Of a stretch of 64,000 nucleotides of DNA, positions 43,015-52,129 are shown in pieces (positions within the stretch are counted from its first letter, which is position 1; every line of letters starts with the position of its first letter). Location: the NCBI RefSeq assembly GCF_009735585.1, contig NZ_VJVW01000004.1:1-64000 (forward strand). The letters run 5' to 3'. The DNA comes from Christiangramia aestuarii. Lineage in GTDB: Bacteria > Bacteroidota > Bacteroidia > Flavobacteriales > Flavobacteriaceae. The notes below the pieces were generated by a model. The model was not told the origin of the DNA, ran no database searches, and worked only from the letters and a program-made list of their open reading frames with translations. Both the position numbers and the translations under genes were made by a program.

Positions 43015-44262
43015 ATGGCGAAGAGCAGCGCGGGATTTGACTGGATCAGCATTTTTATTTATTTAGCATTAATCTTATTTGGCTGGGCCAATATATATTC
43101 GGCATCACTAGGCAGCAGTTCCGGTTCATTTTTCGACCTTTCTCAACCATACGGAAAACAAGCTCTTTTTATAGGCCTGAGCATTTTTCTGGTAGTGATA
43201 ATTCTTTCTATTGAAGCCAAATTCTACCAGCGGTTCTCCAGCGTGATATACTTAATTTCGCTATTATCCCTCGCAGGATTGTTCGTTTTTGGTAAGACAA
43301 TATCTGGAGCTACCTCCTGGTATTCTTTCGGCAGCTTTGGAGTTCAACCCTCTGAATTTGCCAAATTCGCTACTGCCCTGGCGCTTTCAAAATACTTAAG
43401 CGATATACAGACCAATATCAGAAGACTGGACCACCAGGTTAAGGCTTTTATTATTATAGCCCTGCCCGCGATTCTTATCGTTCCACAGCCAGACCCCGGT
43501 AGTGCCCTGGTTTACGCAGCATTCTTTTTTCCCTTATACCGGGAAGGCCTATCCGGCTTTTACCTGGTCACAGGCCTTTCGGCGGTTTCAGTCTTTATAC
43601 TCACCCTTATCATAGGCCCTATTTGGGTTAGCGTCGCAGTACTAACGCTTGGAATATTATTGTTCTTCAGAAAACGCAAAAAAAGGCCCGGAAAGGTACT
43701 AATTACCTTATTCGTGCTGATCTCTATTGGGCTTAGCTTTTCGGTGAACTATATTTTTGAAAATGTTTTTGAACAACGTCACCGGGACAGGTTCAATATC
43801 GTCCTGGGGAAAGAAGTAGATTCCAGGGGAATAGGTTATAATACTCACCAGAGCGAGATCGCCATAGGCAGCGGAGGCTGGCTTGGAAAAGGCTGGACCG
43901 AGGGAACCCAGACCAAAGGTCATTTTGTCCCGGAACAGCATACAGATTATATCTTTAGTACCGTTGGAGAGGAATGGGGATTCGTAGGCAGTACCATGGT
44001 AGTCCTGCTTTTCATGGCCCTGCTCTTAAGGCTTATTATGCTTGCCGAAAGACAAAGAAACCAATTCTACCGGGTGTATGGATATTCGGTGATTGGAATC
44101 CTGTTCCTGCACTTTCTGGTGAATATAGGAATGGTAATTGGAATCTTCCCTACCGTTGGGATACCACTCCCCTTCTTTAGCTACGGAGGATCCGGATTAT
44201 GGGGCTTCACCATCTTACTTTTTATCTTTATCAAGCTGGATTCAGACAGGTTATCCTACTAG
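43015..44262 (+). CDS. rodA: Peptidoglycan glycosyltransferase RodA
   Basis: A SEDS-family glycan polymerase that partners PBP2. It has 415 residues, with about ten helices and SEDS signatures such as GAtSWYSFGSFGVQPSEFAK, VPQPDPGSALVYA, HTDYIFSTVGEEWGF and FPTVGIPLPFFSYGGSG. The stop of mrdA and the ATG are adjacent. It is the last gene of the shape operon, followed by a bidirectional terminator 86 bp later. Confidence 0.96.
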   Translation: MAKSSAGFDWISIFIYLALILFGWANIYSASLGSSSGSFFDLSQPYGKQALFIGLSIFLVVIILSIEAKFYQRFSSVIYLISLLSLAGLFVFGKTISGATSWYSFGSFGVQPSEFAKFATALALSKYLSDIQTNIRRLDHQVKAFIIIALPAILIVPQPDPGSALVYAAFFFPLYREGLSGFYLVTGLSAVSVFILTLIIGPIWVSVAVLTLGILLFFRKRKKRPGKVLITLFVLISIGLSFSVNYIFENVFEQRHRDRFNIVLGKEVDSRGIGYNTHQSEIAIGSGGWLGKGWTEGTQTKGHFVPEQHTDYIFSTVGEEWGFVGSTMVVLLFMALLLRLIMLAERQRNQFYRVYGYSVIGILFLHFLVNIGMVIGIFPTVGIPLPFFSYGGSGLWGFTILLFIFIKLDSDRLSY

Positions 44263-44336
44263 GAACATTTATCGGCCAATAGCAGAATTGCCGCTACAAC
44301 CAGAATAAGGACGGGATAGATATACTTTCTTTTCAT
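44259..44336 (-). CDS. Possible 25-residue membrane peptide
   Basis: An ATG at 44336 opens a 25-codon frame that starts MKRKYIYP, has one hydrophobic helix (VLILVVAAILLLA) and ends DKCS. The positive head and single helix are credible for a small membrane protein, but it lies just downstream of the prc terminator on that strand and overlaps the rodA stop by 4 bp. Its transcription is unclear and the frame could be chance. Confidence 0.3.
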   Translation of the reverse strand: MKRKYIYPVLILVVAAILLLADKCS

Positions 44337-44348
44337 ATTATAAGCCAT

Positions 44349-44381
44349 AAAAAAACCCGGAATTCAACTTCCGGGTTTTTT
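44349..44381. terminator. Bidirectional terminator between rodA and prc
   Basis: A 12-bp perfect stem (44351-44362 with 44369-44380) with a 6-base loop is flanked by an A tract on the left and a T tract on the right. It can stop the convergent rodA and prc transcripts. Confidence 0.85.
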
Positions 44382-44396
44382 ATTATATACTAGATT

Positions 44397-46547
44397 TTAA
44401 TTCTTCACTTTTTTGCCATCTACATCGGCAACTTTATTTCTGGTGATATTGTTCATCTTCATATCTGCCAGTACGTTGATAGCTTCTTCAATATAAACAT
44501 CCTTACTCAGGCTTTCATGCCATCTTTCTCTCTTCTCTTTAAGGACCGTATCGGTCACAAAAAGTTCTTCTTCGTAAGGAAGGGACTTATAAGTAAGATC
44601 TGTTTTATAATCCTTGATCGCATCGAACTGCTTGGCCATCTCTCTATCCTTTTCCGCTGCTTCTGCATATTCGGAATAGCTCAGAGGATAACTGCTTTCT
44701 TCACTCTGGGATTTTACCCATTTCGCGTTCTCTTCGATAAGCCTCAATTGTTCGTTCTGGCTCATTCTGTCTTTACTAGCCTGTATAGCTTCATCATAGC
44801 CTACATATCCATTCCAGATATCATATTTAGCGGCATCGATCTTATCCCATGGTAGTGGGTTTTCCTGGTCCTTTTCTCCAATATCCACAAAGCTATACCT
44901 GTCTGGAACTACTACATCACTCTTCACACCTTCAAGCTGGGTTGATCCACCATTCACACGGTAGAACTTCTGAGTAGTGATCTTAAGGGCCCCCATATCG
45001 CCCATATCGTTATTTCTAAGCCACCTGTTAAGGTCTATCACATTCTGAACAGTTCCTTTACCATAGGTTTGTTTACTACCAATGATAATAGCTCTTTTAT
45101 AATCCTGCATCGCCGCAGCCAAAATTTCAGAAGCTGAAGCCGATAATTCATTTACCAGGATCACTAGTGGCCCATCCCAAAGTACCTGCGGATCTTCATC
45201 CTTAAGCACTTCTTTACGCTGACCATTAGATTTTACCTGTACGATTGGTCCCTCTTCAATGAACATCCCGGCGATATCTACCACCGTTTTCAGGGAACCA
45301 CCACCGTTATTCCTAAGGTCAAGAACAAGACCCTCCATTCCTTCTTTTTTAAGGCGGATGATGTCTTCTTTGATATCTGAAGCGGCATTACGCTCATTAT
45401 AATCGGTCATATCAAAATAAAACTTCGGAAGGTTTATCACCCCGTAATTCCTGCCGTCTTTCTTCACCATGGAAGCCTTGGCATAGGTTTCTTCGATCTC
45501 GATCACATCACGTGTTAAGGTCACTTCCTCGATGTTCCCCATTACTTTCTTACGAACCGTAAGAGTTACCTTAGTATCTTTCGGGCCCTTAATAAGGTCT
45601 ACCGCATCATCAAGTCTCATCCCCACGATACTTACGGCTTCTTCTTCATCTTCCTGCTTAACTTTAAGGATCACATCACCTTCAGTGATCTCTTCACTTC
45701 TCCAGGCCGGTCCGCCGGAAATTACCTCAGTAATTGTAATATTATCACTATCCTTAACCAAACGAGCTCCAATTCCCTCAAGTTTTCCAGACATGGCTAT
45801 ATCGAACCTGTCCTTGTCCTGGGGAGCGAAATAGAAGGTGTGCGGATCGAATTCCTCTACGATTGAGTTGATATAAACCGTGAAATAATCCTCTCTTTCA
45901 AGATCATCGGTAAAATCATAATACCTGTTGATATTCGAAAGAGTGGTTTCCCTTGCTTCCTTCTCCAGTTCGACATCAGTCTTCATGGTATAAGAAGAAT
46001 CTTCTTCTTTTTTGGTCTTTTCGTCCTGCTTAAGGTCGTGGTAGGTAATAAGGGTATTAAACTTTAACTGTTCTTTCCATCTCTGCCTCATTTCCTCTTT
46101 AGAAGAAACATAGTCTACATTATCGTAATCTGTTACGATCTTTTCGTTTTCAGTAAAATCGAAGGGTTCAGAAAGGATTTCCTTATAAAGGGACCTTGCT
46201 TCTTCCATACGTTTTCCTAAACGATTGTAGGTAAGATTAAAGAATTCAATGTTCTTATTCTTTATTTCATCATCGATCTTTTCTTTATAGGCGTCGAATT
46301 CCTCTATATCCTTTTCATAGAAAAAACGTTTAGAAGGATCCAGATTCTCCAGGTAATCCTCATAAACATTTGCTGAAAAATTGTCATTAATATCCTTAGC
46401 ATCATAATGTCCCTGGTTAAGAACATAGGTAATTAGATCTATAAGAAGTTTATCCTTATTGGGGTCATCAAAATTCTTGGTAGTAAAACTACAAGAGGCT
46501 GCAGCCATCAGGAGAACAACTGCTAAAATCTTAAAATTCCTTTTCAT
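44397..46547 (-). CDS. prc: Carboxy-terminal processing protease Prc (S41), lipoprotein
   Basis: A periplasmic serine protease that trims or degrades proteins from the C-terminus. From the ATG at 46547 it has 716 residues. The lipoprotein signal ends MAAASC (cysteine at about residue 19). A helical N-terminal region is followed by a PDZ domain (GIGARLVKDSDNITITEVISGGPAWRS), the S41 core with catalytic serine in NELSASASEILA and lysine in TYGKGTVQN, and a DUF3340-type C-terminal region. The open frame runs 30 codons further upstream, but only this start gives a proper lipoprotein signal; an alternative ATG lies 7 codons earlier. Confidence 0.95.
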   Translation of the reverse strand: MKRNFKILAVVLLMAAASCSFTTKNFDDPNKDKLLIDLITYVLNQGHYDAKDINDNFSANVYEDYLENLDPSKRFFYEKDIEEFDAYKEKIDDEIKNKNIEFFNLTYNRLGKRMEEARSLYKEILSEPFDFTENEKIVTDYDNVDYVSSKEEMRQRWKEQLKFNTLITYHDLKQDEKTKKEEDSSYTMKTDVELEKEARETTLSNINRYYDFTDDLEREDYFTVYINSIVEEFDPHTFYFAPQDKDRFDIAMSGKLEGIGARLVKDSDNITITEVISGGPAWRSEEITEGDVILKVKQEDEEEAVSIVGMRLDDAVDLIKGPKDTKVTLTVRKKVMGNIEEVTLTRDVIEIEETYAKASMVKKDGRNYGVINLPKFYFDMTDYNERNAASDIKEDIIRLKKEGMEGLVLDLRNNGGGSLKTVVDIAGMFIEEGPIVQVKSNGQRKEVLKDEDPQVLWDGPLVILVNELSASASEILAAAMQDYKRAIIIGSKQTYGKGTVQNVIDLNRWLRNNDMGDMGALKITTQKFYRVNGGSTQLEGVKSDVVVPDRYSFVDIGEKDQENPLPWDKIDAAKYDIWNGYVGYDEAIQASKDRMSQNEQLRLIEENAKWVKSQSEESSYPLSYSEYAEAAEKDREMAKQFDAIKDYKTDLTYKSLPYEEELFVTDTVLKEKRERWHESLSKDVYIEEAINVLADMKMNNITRNKVADVDGKKVKN

Positions 46548-46696
46548 AACTCGTTTTAATTTCGTCATCGTTTGGTTACCCTTATTATAGTAAAAACTGT
46601 GCCAATAACTTAGAAACAGGCAACTAATTTGTAACACTACTAATATAAGCTTTCCATATTTAAATTCTTATTTTAGCAGAACCAAATTATTTATGC

Positions 46697-47479
46697 ATGG
46701 ATAAGAAAAAACCATTGATCCTGGTTACCAACGATGATGGTATAACCGCACCGGGAATCAGGACTCTAGTGGATGTGATGAAAGAACTGGGAGATGTAGT
46801 AGTAGTGGCTCCAGATAGCCCACAAAGCGGGATGGGTCACGCGATCACCATAAGCGACACGTTGTTTTGTGAACAAGTCACCATTAAAGAATCCTACAAA
46901 CATAAAGAATACAGCTGCTCTGGAACCCCAGCAGATTGTGTAAAGATCGCCACCCAGGAGATCTTGCATCGTAAACCAGATCTTTGCGTAAGCGGGATAA
47001 ATCATGGTTCCAATTCATCGATCAATGTTATCTATTCTGGTACCATGAGTGCGGCTGTCGAAGCCGGGATCGAAGGCATCCCCGCGATAGGTTTTTCTCT
47101 GTTAGATTATTCTTTAAATGCCGATTTCGAGCCTACACGTAAATTCATAAAGAAGATCACCAGGAACGTGCTTAAGAACGGACTTCCTAAAGGAGTAGTG
47201 CTTAATGTGAACTTCCCTAAATTGTCTGAAGCCGAGATCAAGGGTATCAAGGTTTGCCGACAGGCTAATGCACACTGGGAAGAAGAATTCGATAAAAGAA
47301 CAAATCCGCAGGGAAGAGAATATTACTGGTTAACAGGTACCTTTGTTAACAAGGATGAAGGTGACGATACCGACGAAAGAGCTCTGGAAGAAGGCTATGT
47401 ATCTGTAGTTCCGGTACAGTTCGACCTCACCGCCCACCATTTTATTAAAGATCTAAGCAGCTGGTCCCTGGATGATTAA
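46697..47479 (+). CDS. surE: 5'/3'-nucleotidase SurE
   Basis: A metal-dependent phosphatase of 260 residues that releases phosphate from nucleoside monophosphates and short polyphosphates. The N-terminal LVTNDDGITAPGI carries the metal-binding aspartates, with the SGINHGSN and SGTMSAAVEA motifs following. It is the first gene of a five-gene unit and overlaps the next gene by 8 bp. Confidence 0.96.
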   Translation: MDKKKPLILVTNDDGITAPGIRTLVDVMKELGDVVVVAPDSPQSGMGHAITISDTLFCEQVTIKESYKHKEYSCSGTPADCVKIATQEILHRKPDLCVSGINHGSNSSINVIYSGTMSAAVEAGIEGIPAIGFSLLDYSLNADFEPTRKFIKKITRNVLKNGLPKGVVLNVNFPKLSEAEIKGIKVCRQANAHWEEEFDKRTNPQGREYYWLTGTFVNKDEGDDTDERALEEGYVSVVPVQFDLTAHHFIKDLSSWSLDD

Positions 47480-47753
47480 ACAAAATATCATTACCGGATT
47501 TTTAACGGGTCTTGCAGCAAATATCGCGGGAGTCCTTCTGTATGTTACTCTTTTCAGCCAGTCAGACCTTGATGCTACTTTAAAAGACGCCATAGAAAAT
47601 GATTACCTGGGCAAGATCGTGGCACTTGGAGCCATCATGAACTTCCTTCCATTCTTTGTCTTCCTCAAGAAGAAGCAGAACTATCATGCCCGCGGGGTTT
47701 TACTGGCGACGATAAGCGTAGCCATTGCCGTGGCCATACACAAATTCATATAA
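47472..47753 (+). CDS. Small membrane protein between surE and lpxB
   Basis: A 93-residue protein with three hydrophobic helices (about 5-28, 46-66 and 73-91) and a short charged loop. I do not recognise its family. It overlaps surE by 8 bp and its stop lies 1 bp before the lpxB ATG, so it is tightly coupled to both. The position suggests an envelope role linked to lipid A synthesis, without direct evidence. Confidence 0.7.
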   Translation: MIKQNIITGFLTGLAANIAGVLLYVTLFSQSDLDATLKDAIENDYLGKIVALGAIMNFLPFFVFLKKKQNYHARGVLLATISVAIAVAIHKFI

Positions 47754-47754
47754 A

Positions 47755-48870
47755 ATGAAGTATTATATCATCGCCGGGGAAGCTTCGGGAGACCTGCACG
47801 CCTCCAACCTTATGAAAGCCCTTAAAGAAGTGGATTCCGAAGCCGATTTTCGATTCTGGGGCGGTGATCTTATGGAAAAACAGGGAGGCACGCTGGTAAA
47901 GCATTACAGAGAGCTGGCATTTATGGGATTTTCTGAAGTGATCATGAACCTGAGGACCATCTTTAAAAACATTAGTTTTTGCAAGGAAGATATACAGGCT
48001 TATGATCCCGATGTGATAATTTTTGTGGACTATCCGGGATTCAACATGCGTATTGCCGAATGGGCCAAAAAAGAAGGGTATCGCACGCATTACTATATTT
48101 CCCCGCAAATTTGGGCCTGGAAAGAGAACAGGATCAAAAAGATAAAACGCGATGTTGACGAGATGTATGTGATCCTTCCTTTTGAAAAGGATTTTTACAC
48201 TCAAAAACATGATTTTCCCGTGCATTTTGTTGGACATCCGCTTCTGGATGCCATCGAAAACAGGCCACCGGTAGATGCCGAGGCCTTTAAAAGAAATCAC
48301 GGGCTTGATCATAGACCGGTCATTGCTCTTCTTCCGGGAAGCCGTAAACAGGAGATCGAAAAAATGCTGAATGTGATGCTTAGTATCACATCAGAATTCG
48401 AAGATTATCAGTTCGTGATCGCCGGTGCCCCCAGCCAGGATGAGGAATTCTATAAGGGATTCATGAAGAAGTCCAATATCGGCCTTATCATGAATAAAAC
48501 CTATGACGTCCTGGGAATTGCACACGCAGCGCTGGTAACTTCGGGAACGGCAACCCTCGAAACCGCGCTATTCAAGGTTCCGGAGGTGGTATGCTATAAG
48601 GGCAGTTATATTTCCTATCATATTGCCAAACGCATCATCAACCTGGATTATATCTCGCTAGTAAACCTAATCATGGACCGAGAGGTGGTAAAGGAACTTA
48701 TCCAGAATGAATTTAATTCAAAGAATCTTAAGGCCGAACTCAGTAAGATCCTGGATAAAAAGAACCGGAAAAGGATCTTCGAGGACTATTACCAGCTAGA
48801 GCAAAAACTTGGGGGAAGCGGTGCCAGCAAGAACACTGCTGAACTCATCTATAAAAAAATTAAGGCATAA
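47755..48870 (+). CDS. lpxB: Lipid-A-disaccharide synthase
   Basis: Joins UDP-diacylglucosamine and lipid X to make the lipid A disaccharide at the inner membrane. The 371 residues show the LpxB features IIAGEASGDLHASNLMKAL, FVDYPGFNMRIAEWAK, YISPQIWAWKENRIKKIKRDVD, VGHPLLDAI and ALLPGSRKQEIEKMLNVM. The ATG at 47755 is used; an in-frame ATG 10 codons upstream overlaps the previous gene. Confidence 0.97.
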   Translation: MKYYIIAGEASGDLHASNLMKALKEVDSEADFRFWGGDLMEKQGGTLVKHYRELAFMGFSEVIMNLRTIFKNISFCKEDIQAYDPDVIIFVDYPGFNMRIAEWAKKEGYRTHYYISPQIWAWKENRIKKIKRDVDEMYVILPFEKDFYTQKHDFPVHFVGHPLLDAIENRPPVDAEAFKRNHGLDHRPVIALLPGSRKQEIEKMLNVMLSITSEFEDYQFVIAGAPSQDEEFYKGFMKKSNIGLIMNKTYDVLGIAHAALVTSGTATLETALFKVPEVVCYKGSYISYHIAKRIINLDYISLVNLIMDREVVKELIQNEFNSKNLKAELSKILDKKNRKRIFEDYYQLEQKLGGSGASKNTAELIYKKIKA

Positions 48871-48871
48871 T

Positions 48872-49420
48872 ATGCGGGCTCTCAATTGGCATAAACTTCT
48901 GCTCGTAGGCTTAGTTGCAGTACTTTTTGCATCCTGTGGCTCGAGGCGAAAAGTAATCACCACCAAACAAGAACAGGACAGAATCACCCAGGTAAGCCGT
49001 GAACCTGAGCGACAACCTGAAAATGAACCGGTAGAAAACAAGGCTTATAAGATCGTGGAAACTGCCCTTAAATTCGAGGGTACACGTTACAAATACGGCG
49101 GAATGGACAAAAAAGGAATGGACTGTTCCGGCCTGGTCTATGTTTCCTTCCTAGAAGAAGGCATTTCCCTGCCCCGAACCTCAAGAGATATGTCCCTGAG
49201 GGGAGAACGATTATACCTTAAGGAGGTCAATGTGGGAGACCTTCTTTTCTTCGAGACTAACAAGAACCGGAAGGTGATCAACCATGTAGGACTGGTAGTA
49301 GAAGTCAACGAGAAGGGGATCTACTTCATACATTCATCCACTTCAACGGGAGTGATTATTTCCTCACTTTCAGAAACTTACTGGAACAATAATTTCGTCA
49401 TGGCGCGCCGGGTGATCTGA
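48872..49420 (+). CDS. NlpC/P60 family lipoprotein (C40 peptidase)
   Basis: A cell-wall peptidase lipoprotein of 182 residues. The signal ends VLFASC (cysteine at about residue 22), followed by a charged linker and an NlpC/P60 domain. The catalytic cysteine is C85 in MDCSGLVY and the histidines are in NHVGLVVE and FIHSSTSTG. It likely cuts peptidoglycan cross-bridges. The ATG at 48872, one base past the lpxB stop, is preferred over an in-frame ATG 21 codons upstream that overlaps lpxB. Confidence 0.93.
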   Translation: MRALNWHKLLLVGLVAVLFASCGSRRKVITTKQEQDRITQVSREPERQPENEPVENKAYKIVETALKFEGTRYKYGGMDKKGMDCSGLVYVSFLEEGISLPRTSRDMSLRGERLYLKEVNVGDLLFFETNKNRKVINHVGLVVEVNEKGIYFIHSSTSTGVIISSLSETYWNNNFVMARRVI

Positions 49421-49454
49421 TTTTTACTTAACTTTTGAAGGTAATTCACACTTT

Positions 49455-51497
49455 TTGAAAAACCTTCAGTTCATATTCCTGCGTTTATGCATGTACCTTG
49501 TTGCGGGCATGCTGCTGGCATTTTATACCGAGGCTGATATCAAGATCGTTTTCACCGGCTTCGGAATAATTCTTCTATTATCCATCCTGGCGTATATCAG
49601 GGCCCGCAACCAGCTGTTTCCCGATTCTCTTTTCGGGATCACCTGCTTCCTGATGATCTTTTCACTGGGATTCTGTACCGCTTATTTCAATAAACCAGAA
49701 AACCAAACCGGGCATTATATAAAGTATTTTTCACAGCCAACCGATAGTTTAATGATTTCGGGAATCATTACCGAAGAATTGAAACCAACAAAGTTCTCCC
49801 GCCGGTTCATCCTGGAAACCAGGGAGCTGATCTCACCTGGAAAATCTATTGCAATTACAGGAAAGGTGCTGTTAAATATATTGGCAGATTCCACCCAAAA
49901 CAAGACTACAAGACCCGGACATATAATCCTAAGCAGGTGGAAACCTGAAGAAATTAAAAAGCCTTTAAATCCATTTCAGTTCAACTATGGGAAGTACCTT
50001 AAACAGCTTAAAATAGAGAGAGAGATCCAGATCAAAGATTCAGGGATCAAGATCATTGGGGAAAAAGATGATATATCTACTCAGGCCTGGCATAGCAGGG
50101 AGAGAATCATTTCAGGACTTAAAAAGCATAATTTCGGTGCTGATGAGCTGGCGGTCTTCCAGGCCCTGATCCTCGGTCAGAGAAGAGAAATCAGCGACGA
50201 GCTTTATAAGAATTATGCTGCTGCTGGAGCGATACATATTCTGGCGATCTCGGGCTTACATATCGGCATTCTTTTGCTAATGCTTAACTGGCTATTGAAA
50301 CCCCTGGACAGGTCCAGAAAAACAAGGCTTCTAAAGATCATCCTGATACTTCTTCTTCTCTGGAGCTTTGCATTCCTCACCGGTTTAAGCGCCTCGGTAG
50401 TACGTGCCGTATGCATGTTCTCATTTATTGCTGTTGGGATGCAAATTAAAAGGAAGACCAGCAGCCTGAATTCAATCTTTCTTTCGCTTTTTTTTCTTTT
50501 ATTAATAAATCCCTATTATTTGTTCCAGGTCGGCTTCCAGTTAAGCTACCTGGCCGTCTTGAGCATTATCATTTTCCAACCAATCATTTATAAGCTCTGG
50601 ACCACTAAGATCCAGCCGGTAGATTACTTCTGGAAACTTACCTCGGTCAGCTTGGCTGCTCAGATAGGCGTGGTCCCGCTTAGCCTTTATTACTTTCATC
50701 AATTTCCCGGAATGCTCCTTTTAACCAACCTCATTATTTTACCGTTTTTGGGAATCATATTAGGGATGGGAATACTGGTGATTATACTTTCAGTTCTGGG
50801 GATATTACCCGGAATAATGGAAGAAATATTCAGTATTATCTTGAAAGGCCTCAACGTATTTATTGAATTCATCGCCGGAATTGAAAGCCTGGTTTTTTCA
50901 AATATTCATTTTTCTCTACTTCAATGCCTGTCACTTTTCCTGGTCATTTTAAGCCTTGTAATACTTTCGAAAAAAGTAGATTTTTATCGTATAAGCTTTT
51001 TTTTGATTTCTATCCTTATTTTTCAATTGGCCAGCTATTATGAGAAATGGCAGTTGCCCTATTCTGAAAGTATAGTTTTTCACAGCTCCCGCAGCTCCAT
51101 GATAGGTAATAAGATTGAACAAAGCCTGCATATTTATTCCAGGGACTTCCTTCAGGAAAACCTTTTAAAGGACTATTCCAGGGAAAGGAATATTGACAGA
51201 ATCATAAAGAAGAAGCCAGAAGATATTTTGGAACTTTCAGGAAAACTATGCCTGGTGGCAGATACCTCTTCTAATTATGAGATTCATAACTTCAAGCCAG
51301 AAATTCTGATCTTAACTGGTTCTCCAAAGGTAAATTTGGAGCGTTTGATAGATCAGTTACAACCCAAACAGATCGTGGCAGATGGCAACAATTTCAGGTC
51401 CTACATTGAACTATGGAGGAAAACTTCAGAAAATACAAAAATCCCTTTTCATCATACCGGTGAAAAGGGAGCCTATATTATTGAAAATAAAAACTAA
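49455..51497 (+). CDS. comEC: ComEC/Rec2-family DNA-uptake membrane protein
   Basis: A polytopic channel protein for single-stranded DNA uptake, 680 residues. An N-terminal helical and DUF4131-type soluble region is followed by a Competence domain with GQRREISDELYKNYAAAGAIHILAISGLHIGI (the LAISGLHI signature) and many helices. The last about 150 residues look like a much reduced metallo-beta-lactamase-like tail (PEILILTGSPKVNLERLIDQL) without the HxHxDH metal motif. The frame starts with TTG at 49455. The stop lies 2 bp from the stop of the convergent thioredoxin gene. Confidence 0.9.
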   Translation: MKNLQFIFLRLCMYLVAGMLLAFYTEADIKIVFTGFGIILLLSILAYIRARNQLFPDSLFGITCFLMIFSLGFCTAYFNKPENQTGHYIKYFSQPTDSLMISGIITEELKPTKFSRRFILETRELISPGKSIAITGKVLLNILADSTQNKTTRPGHIILSRWKPEEIKKPLNPFQFNYGKYLKQLKIEREIQIKDSGIKIIGEKDDISTQAWHSRERIISGLKKHNFGADELAVFQALILGQRREISDELYKNYAAAGAIHILAISGLHIGILLLMLNWLLKPLDRSRKTRLLKIILILLLLWSFAFLTGLSASVVRAVCMFSFIAVGMQIKRKTSSLNSIFLSLFFLLLINPYYLFQVGFQLSYLAVLSIIIFQPIIYKLWTTKIQPVDYFWKLTSVSLAAQIGVVPLSLYYFHQFPGMLLLTNLIILPFLGIILGMGILVIILSVLGILPGIMEEIFSIILKGLNVFIEFIAGIESLVFSNIHFSLLQCLSLFLVILSLVILSKKVDFYRISFFLISILIFQLASYYEKWQLPYSESIVFHSSRSSMIGNKIEQSLHIYSRDFLQENLLKDYSRERNIDRIIKKKPEDILELSGKLCLVADTSSNYEIHNFKPEILILTGSPKVNLERLIDQLQPKQIVADGNNFRSYIELWRKTSENTKIPFHHTGEKGAYIIENKN

Positions 51498-51499
51498 GA

Positions 51500-52042
51500 T
51501 CAGCTGGAAAAGGTACCTTCAAATTCTTCCTGGTATTTTTTCCACTCCTCGTCTGTTTTCACTTTTTTATAATCGTCTGTAGCAAAGATCTTCAAAAAAA
51601 TCTCCAGCTTCTGCGGAGTTAGATAACCTTTTACAGGCGTTAAAAAGCCGGCATTCTCATCGAAAAAGACCATGGTAGGATAAGCTGAAATGCCCATAGC
51701 CCGTGCGAATTCGTGTACCGAATTACGTCCTTTCTTCTCGGGATCAAAACCCGGGTTCTTGAAGACCTTATCCTTGAATTTGATCACCTCATTACCCTCA
51801 GCATTGAATTTTACCGGGTAAAAGTGCTTATTGATATATTCTGCCACATCCTTGTTCCCAAAGGTATTTTTGTCTAACAGCTTGCAGGGGCCACACCAGG
51901 TGGTGTAAGCATCTACAAAGATCTTTTTAGGCTTCTTCTTCTGTGCCTCCAAAGCTTCATTCATGCTCATCCAATTGATCTCCTGGGCCGTCATAGCCGA
52001 AACAGAAACTAACAAGAATGTAAAAAGGAATATTTTTTTCAT
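51500..52042 (-). CDS. Secreted thioredoxin-fold protein
   Basis: A 180-residue envelope thiol-disulfide protein. A signal peptide ends SAMTAQ (about residue 19), followed by a thioredoxin domain with TTWCGPCKLLD (active-site CGPC). The HFYPVKFNAEG and AYPTMVFFDENAGF stretches carry the cis-proline region typical of the fold. It is likely a periplasmic reductase, but the partner is not visible. Confidence 0.88.
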   Translation of the reverse strand: MKKIFLFTFLLVSVSAMTAQEINWMSMNEALEAQKKKPKKIFVDAYTTWCGPCKLLDKNTFGNKDVAEYINKHFYPVKFNAEGNEVIKFKDKVFKNPGFDPEKKGRNSVHEFARAMGISAYPTMVFFDENAGFLTPVKGYLTPQKLEIFLKIFATDDYKKVKTDEEWKKYQEEFEGTFSS

Positions 52043-52072
52043 GACATAAATTTACCTAAATCCAATGGAAAC

Positions 52073-52104
52073 AAAAAGCGTTCCTAAAGTTTTAGGAACG
52101 CTTT
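52073..52104 (-). terminator. Rho-independent terminator for the POT/DPP operon
   Basis: A 12-bp perfect stem (52075-52086 with 52093-52104) with a 6-base loop is followed on the minus strand by a T run (A tract 52073-52077). It lies 26 bp after the POT transporter stop and 31 bp before the thioredoxin start on the same strand. Confidence 0.8.
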
Positions 52105-52129
52105 CAGATATATATTGCTGTTAAAAAAA

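Noticed and set aside
46545-46637. Longer N-terminus for Prc
   Set aside because: It would place a lipoprotein signal 30 residues inside the protein; the ATG at 46547 gives a normal signal.
46548-46696. A sigma-70-type TATAAT box upstream of prc
   Set aside because: TATAAT occurs on the minus strand, but the nearest TTGGCA is only 10 bp away and this phylum uses TAnnTTTG; likely chance in AT-rich DNA.
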